From contig NZ_DCLL01000016.1 in assembly GCF_002321025.1 (NCBI RefSeq), positions 22,202 to 30,227 on the forward strand: a stretch of 8,026 nt of DNA. The letters run 5' to 3'. This document shows positions 5,765-8,026 of the stretch, piece by piece. The position numbers were made by a program, and so were the translations under genes. This stretch comes from Acinetobacter lwoffii (lineage in GTDB: Bacteria > Pseudomonadota > Gammaproteobacteria > Pseudomonadales > Moraxellaceae). The notes below the pieces were generated by a model. That model searched no databases. It was not told the DNA's origin and worked only from the letters and a program-made list of their open reading frames with translations. The number at the start of each line of letters is the position of its first letter. Within the stretch, counting starts at the first letter, position 1.

Positions 5765-6082
5765 TTACTTCGCTACCGCCACTGATTCACCATTTGATTT
5801 GAATACGCGAGTTTTCACGCCATCAATCACTTGGTAACCAACACGGTCAGCCTTTTGGGTTGTAGCATTAAAAACTGCCACGTTTGAAATATGAAGCGAA
5901 GCTTCCTGAGTTACAACGCTACCTTCAGCGCCTGTAGCACGGTTTGGCTTCTGATGCTTCTTCACCAAGTTAAGGCCTTCAACCTTAACACGGTCATTAG
6001 AAACAGACAGAACAGTACCCTGTTTGCCTTTTTCTTTACCTGCGATCACAATTACTTGATCGCCTTTTTTAATCTTAGCCAT
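5765..6082 (-). CDS. rplX: 50S ribosomal protein L24 (uL24)
   Basis: L24 is one of the two assembly-initiating proteins of the 50S subunit and sits near the peptide exit tunnel. The 105-residue product carries an N-terminal KOW motif (about 3-30), MAKIKKGDQVIVIAGKEKGK, followed by QGTV, then the conserved GLNLVKKHQKP (36-46) and SNVAVFN (66-72). Its length agrees with E. coli (104). It follows rplN by 9 bp with an SD joined to the rplN stop (TAAGAGG), so translation is probably coupled. Its own stop is doubled (TAATAG) and leads into the SD-poor rplE start, making rplX-rplE the least ribosome-friendly junction here. Confidence 0.99.
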   Translation of the reverse strand: MAKIKKGDQVIVIAGKEKGKQGTVLSVSNDRVKVEGLNLVKKHQKPNRATGAEGSVVTQEASLHISNVAVFNATTQKADRVGYQVIDGVKTRVFKSNGESVAVAK

Positions 6083-6091
6083 GATCGCCTC

Positions 6092-6460
6092 TTATAGAAC
6101 TTCAGGAGCCAATGAAATAATTTTCATGAACTGTTCAGTACGAAGTTCACGAGTCACTGGTCCGAAAATACGAGTTGCAATCGGCGCTTTGTTGTTGTTC
6201 AAAATAACAGCAGCGTTATCGTCGAAACGAATCACTGAACCGTCTGCACGACGGATACCGAATTTTGTACGAACCACAACCGCATTCATCACGTCACCTT
6301 TTTTAACACGTGCGCGTGGAATTGCTTCTTTTACAGTAACTTTAATAATGTCGCCAACAGAAGCATAACGACGATGCGAGCCACCAAGTACTTTAATACA
6401 TTGTACGCGGCGTGCACCACTGTTGTCTGCTACGTCGAGCATAGTTTCGGTCTGAATCAT
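6092..6460 (-). CDS. rplN: 50S ribosomal protein L14 (uL14)
   Basis: L14 lies at the subunit interface, forms bridge B8 with 16S rRNA, and is the docking site of the silencing factor RsfS. The 122-residue product is one shorter than in E. coli, with the gap in the NNNKAPIATRI segment (88-98). Conserved parts are MIQTETMLDVADNSGARRVQ (1-20), CIKVLGGSHRRYASVGDIIK (21-40), VVVRTKFGIRR (61-71) and the invariant end FMKIISLAPEVL. It is the first gene of the spc unit by E. coli order and follows a 91-bp gap containing a long hairpin. The ATG is preceded by GGAG with 7 nt spacing, just after a TTTT run. Confidence 0.99.
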   Translation of the reverse strand: MIQTETMLDVADNSGARRVQCIKVLGGSHRRYASVGDIIKVTVKEAIPRARVKKGDVMNAVVVRTKFGIRRADGSVIRFDDNAAVILNNNKAPIATRIFGPVTRELRTEQFMKIISLAPEVL

Positions 6461-6486
6461 TGCCCTACTCCAAAACCGAGCAACAC

Positions 6487-6530
6487 CGGTCGAAATTTCG
6501 AAAGGCTCAAAGAGTACTCGAAATTGACCG
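6487..6530 (-). promoter_or_regulatory. Long stem-loop in the rpsQ–rplN gap (S10/spc boundary)
   Basis: On the minus strand 6530-6518 pairs with 6501-6487: 13 base pairs interrupted by one 2-nt bulge (6492-6493), around a 16-nt loop. The lower stem CGGTC/GACCG is GC-rich; the upper part is AATTTCGA/TCGAAATT. No U-run follows directly, so it is not a typical intrinsic terminator. It could be an attenuator, an RNase processing site or a protein-binding site at the point where E. coli changes from the S10 to the spc operon. The structure is clear from the sequence; its role is inferred. Confidence 0.6.
6490..6501. repeat. 12-bp perfect palindrome in the rpsQ–rplN gap
   Basis: TCGAAATTTCGA is identical on both strands and lies inside the longer stem-loop. 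A second palindrome, GAGTACTC (6512-6519), lies 10 bp away within the loop and upper stem. Such symmetry could be a dimeric repressor site on DNA, or simply follow from the hairpin arms. I do not recognise it as a known operator. Confidence 0.45.
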
Positions 6531-6551
6531 ATGATGCAACAAGAACGTTAA

Positions 6552-6809
6552 TTACTCAGCAGCTGCTTCAACAACTTCAACTAAAGTCCAAGACTTAGTT
6601 TTAGAAATTGGGCGGCTTTCTTTAATGGTTACAACATCACCAGCTTTCGCTGTGTTGTTCTCATCATGAGCATGTAATTTTGTTGAACGGCGGATTAATT
6701 TGCCATACAACGGGTGTTGAACTTGGCGTTCAATAAGAACAACGATAGATTTATCCATCTTGTCGCTTACAACTTTGCCAGTTAACGTGCGGACTGTTTT
6801 ATCACTCAT
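6552..6809 (-). CDS. rpsQ: 30S ribosomal protein S17 (uS17)
   Basis: S17 is a primary 16S rRNA-binding protein with an OB fold, placed in the 30S body next to helix 11. The 85-residue product (E. coli 84) shows the typical TLTGKVVSDKMDKSIVVLIE (8-27), HPLYGKLIRRSTKLHAHDEN (32-51), and the signature GDVVTIKESRPISKTKSW (57-74). Its ATG overlaps the rpmC stop in ATGA (4-bp overlap), with GGGGAA about 8 nt upstream, so translation is coupled to rpmC. In E. coli it is the last gene of the S10 operon; here too it is followed by the larger 91-bp gap with a hairpin. Confidence 0.99.
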   Translation of the reverse strand: MSDKTVRTLTGKVVSDKMDKSIVVLIERQVQHPLYGKLIRRSTKLHAHDENNTAKAGDVVTIKESRPISKTKSWTLVEVVEAAAE

Positions 6810-7003
6810 TGTCCGTTCCCCTGTTTTTCGGTAAGGAGGGTCTTAATACGAGCAATAGTCTGACGAGTAAGTGCAACTTCATGCGATTTACCCAATTGAC
6901 CAGTTGCTTTCGCCATACGAAGACGGAATTGGTTAAGCTGTTGCTCATCAAGCAAAGCTGTCAACTCTTCTACCGACTTTTCACGTAGATCTTTAGTTTT
7001 CAT
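6806..7003 (-). CDS. rpmC: 50S ribosomal protein L29 (uL29)
   Basis: L29 is a small helical-hairpin protein by the peptide exit tunnel. With L23 it forms the landing site for trigger factor and SRP. The 65-residue product (E. coli 63) is almost entirely helical: KTKDLREKSVEELTALLDEQ (2-21), then QFRLRMAKATGQLGKSH (25-41), then a C-terminal helix with the family signature ARIKTLLTEK (51-60). The ATG overlaps the rplP TAA by one base (TAATG), and no good SD precedes it, so initiation probably depends on ribosomes ending rplP. Its own TGA overlaps the rpsQ start. This tight three-gene packing is the most compact point in the window. Confidence 0.99.
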   Translation of the reverse strand: MKTKDLREKSVEELTALLDEQQLNQFRLRMAKATGQLGKSHEVALTRQTIARIKTLLTEKQGNGQ

Positions 7004-7416
7004 TACATTACCGTCCGAGTCACGATAGCGGTTTTAAACGGAAGCTTAGCTGCTGCAAGCGTAAACGCTTCGCGAGCCAATTCTTCGTTAACACCATCAA
7101 TTTCGTACAAGACTTTACCTGGTTTGATTTGGCAAACCCAATATTCCACAGAACCTTTACCTTTACCCATACGCACTTCAAGAGGCTTAGAAGTAATCGG
7201 CTTGTCCGGGAATACACGGATAAAGATCTTACCACCACGCTTAATACGACGGCTAATTGTACGACGCGCTGCTTCAATTTGACGCGCAGTCATTTGACCA
7301 CGTTCAACTGATTTAAGTGCAATAGTACCGAAAGATACTGTGCTACCGCGGTGTGCTAGACCAGTGTTACGGCCTTTCTGCACTTTACGGAATTTAGTAC
7401 GCTTAGGTTGCAACAT
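7003..7416 (-). CDS. rplP: 50S ribosomal protein L16 (uL16)
   Basis: L16 sits beside the A-site and peptidyl-transferase centre of the 50S subunit and helps position aminoacyl-tRNA. The 137-residue product is one longer than E. coli L16, the extra residue falling in the AHRGSTVSFG region (21-30). It begins MLQPKRTKFRK and contains TARQIEAARRTISRRIKRGG (43-62) and RVFPDKPITSKPLEVRMGKG (67-86). Arg82 corresponds to E. coli Arg81, which is hydroxylated by the oxygenase RoxA/YcfD; whether the enzyme exists here is not visible. The SD AAGGAG lies 8 nt before the ATG, in the end of rpsC, 3 bp away. The stop overlaps rpmC by one base. Confidence 0.99.
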   Translation of the reverse strand: MLQPKRTKFRKVQKGRNTGLAHRGSTVSFGTIALKSVERGQMTARQIEAARRTISRRIKRGGKIFIRVFPDKPITSKPLEVRMGKGKGSVEYWVCQIKPGKVLYEIDGVNEELAREAFTLAAAKLPFKTAIVTRTVM

Positions 7417-7419
7417 GGA

Positions 7420-8026
7420 TTATTCTCCTTTTTCAGCAGAACGATCATTGCGACGACCACGACGCTCTTGACCTTCACCACGACCACGACCGCGTTTAGC
7501 TGGACGCTCTTCTGCTGGAGCTGGGTTCATGACTTGTTTCATGCCGCCCAAGATCTCACCACGGAAGATCCAAACTTTAACACCGATCGTACCGTAAGTA
7601 GTCTCAGCACGCATAGTCGCATAGTCGATATCTGCACGAAGCGTATGTAGAGGTACACGACCTTCACGATACCACTCAGTACGAGCAATCTCAGCACCAC
7701 CTAAACGGCCTGAAACTTCTACTTTGATACCTTTAGCACCAGCACGCATGGTGTTTTGTACCGCACGCTTCATAGCACGACGGAACATTACACGTTTTTC
7801 CAATTGAGAAGCGATAGCTTCAGCAACTAGACGCGCGTCTAAGTCTGGACGATCAATTTCATTGATACTTACTTGCGCAGGAACACCCATAATAGATGTC
7901 AATTCGCGTTGTAGTTTCTCAATATCTTCGCCTTTTTTACCGATCACGATACCTGGACGAGCAGTGCTAATAGTTACTTTAGCAGCGCCTGTAGGGCGTT
8001 CGATAAGAATATTGCTGATCATCGCG
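7420..8026 (-). CDS. rpsC: 30S ribosomal protein S3 (uS3), 5' end cut by window edge
   Basis: S3 lies at the mRNA entry tunnel of the 30S head and, with S4 and S5, contributes to mRNA unwinding. About 201 residues are visible. Alignment to E. coli shows that about 50 N-terminal residues, including the usual MGQKVHPNGIRLG, lie past the high-coordinate edge; the Met at 8020-8022 is internal, not the start. The visible part holds the end of the type 2 KH domain with its GKKG loop (ARPGIVIGKKGEDIEKL). The C-terminal domain includes RRAMKRAVQNTMRAGAKGIK and VSGRLGGAEIARTEWYREGR. The tail is unusual in being rich in Arg-Gly (ERPAKRGRGRGEGQERRGRR), about 35 residues with little fixed structure expected. 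The rplP SD lies in its last codons. Confidence 0.98.
   Translation of the reverse strand, partial: AMISNILIERPTGAAKVTISTARPGIVIGKKGEDIEKLQRELTSIMGVPAQVSINEIDRPDLDARLVAEAIASQLEKRVMFRRAMKRAVQNTMRAGAKGIKVEVSGRLGGAEIARTEWYREGRVPLHTLRADIDYATMRAETTYGTIGVKVWIFRGEILGGMKQVMNPAPAEERPAKRGRGRGEGQERRGRRNDRSAEKGE

Noticed and set aside
6511..6539. Possible promoter TTGCAT – 17 nt – TACTCT upstream of rplN
   Set aside because: Each box matches only about half of the sigma70 consensus and the -10 lies within the hairpin loop; too weak to call without a mapped start site.
7408..7650. Plus-strand open frame rich in Thr and Phe opposite rpsC
   Set aside because: Its composition is just the complement of the Arg-Gly codons of the S3 tail; no independent evidence of coding.
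8020..8022. ATG as the rpsC start
   Set aside because: It aligns to about residue 51 of E. coli S3 and the reading frame stays open to the window edge, so it is an internal methionine.
1..8026. A previously undescribed multi-gene system
   Set aside because: Every open stretch is a recognised, intact ribosomal protein gene or secY in conserved order; no cargo, toxin, defence, phage or transposon gene is inserted.

Overview
The window is a stretch of the bacterial S10–spc–alpha ribosomal protein gene cluster. Every gene is read from the minus strand, so transcription runs from high to low coordinates. In transcription order the genes are rpsC (5' end missing), rplP, rpmC, rpsQ | rplN, rplX, rplE, rpsN, rpsH, rplF, rplR, rpsE, rpmD, rplO, secY, rpmJ | rpsM, rpsK, rpsD (only the first 22 codons). 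The bars mark the two places where Escherichia coli changes from the S10 to the spc operon and from spc to alpha. These are also the only two sizeable intergenic gaps here (91 and 105 bp). All other junctions range from a 4-bp overlap to a 19-bp gap.

The gene order, a cysteine-poor 101-residue S14, a four-ligand L36 and protein sequences close to the E. coli orthologues all point to a gammaproteobacterium. The moderately AT-rich DNA and the character of SecY and the S3 tail suggest Moraxellaceae, most likely Acinetobacter. That genus call rests on recollection of the proteins, not on a search.

The products work together. S3, S5, S8, S11, S13, S14, S17 and S4 build the 30S subunit. L5, L6, L14, L15, L16, L18, L24, L29, L30 and L36 build the 50S subunit. 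SecY is the membrane pore that exports proteins as ribosomes make them. Several Shine-Dalgarno (SD) sequences include the stop codon of the gene before, which suggests tight translational coupling.

No mobile element, tRNA, rRNA, CRISPR array or unknown gene was found, and no stretch over 300 bases lacks a gene. I see no new multi-gene system. The parts worth a second look are the two operon-boundary leaders. The rpmJ–rpsM gap holds a good sigma70-like promoter and two hairpins that cannot form together, the second followed by a U-run just before the rpsM ribosome binding site. The rpsQ–rplN gap holds a long hairpin and a 12-bp palindrome. The rplX–rplE junction has an unusually weak SD at the point where S8 regulates the spc operon in E. 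coli.
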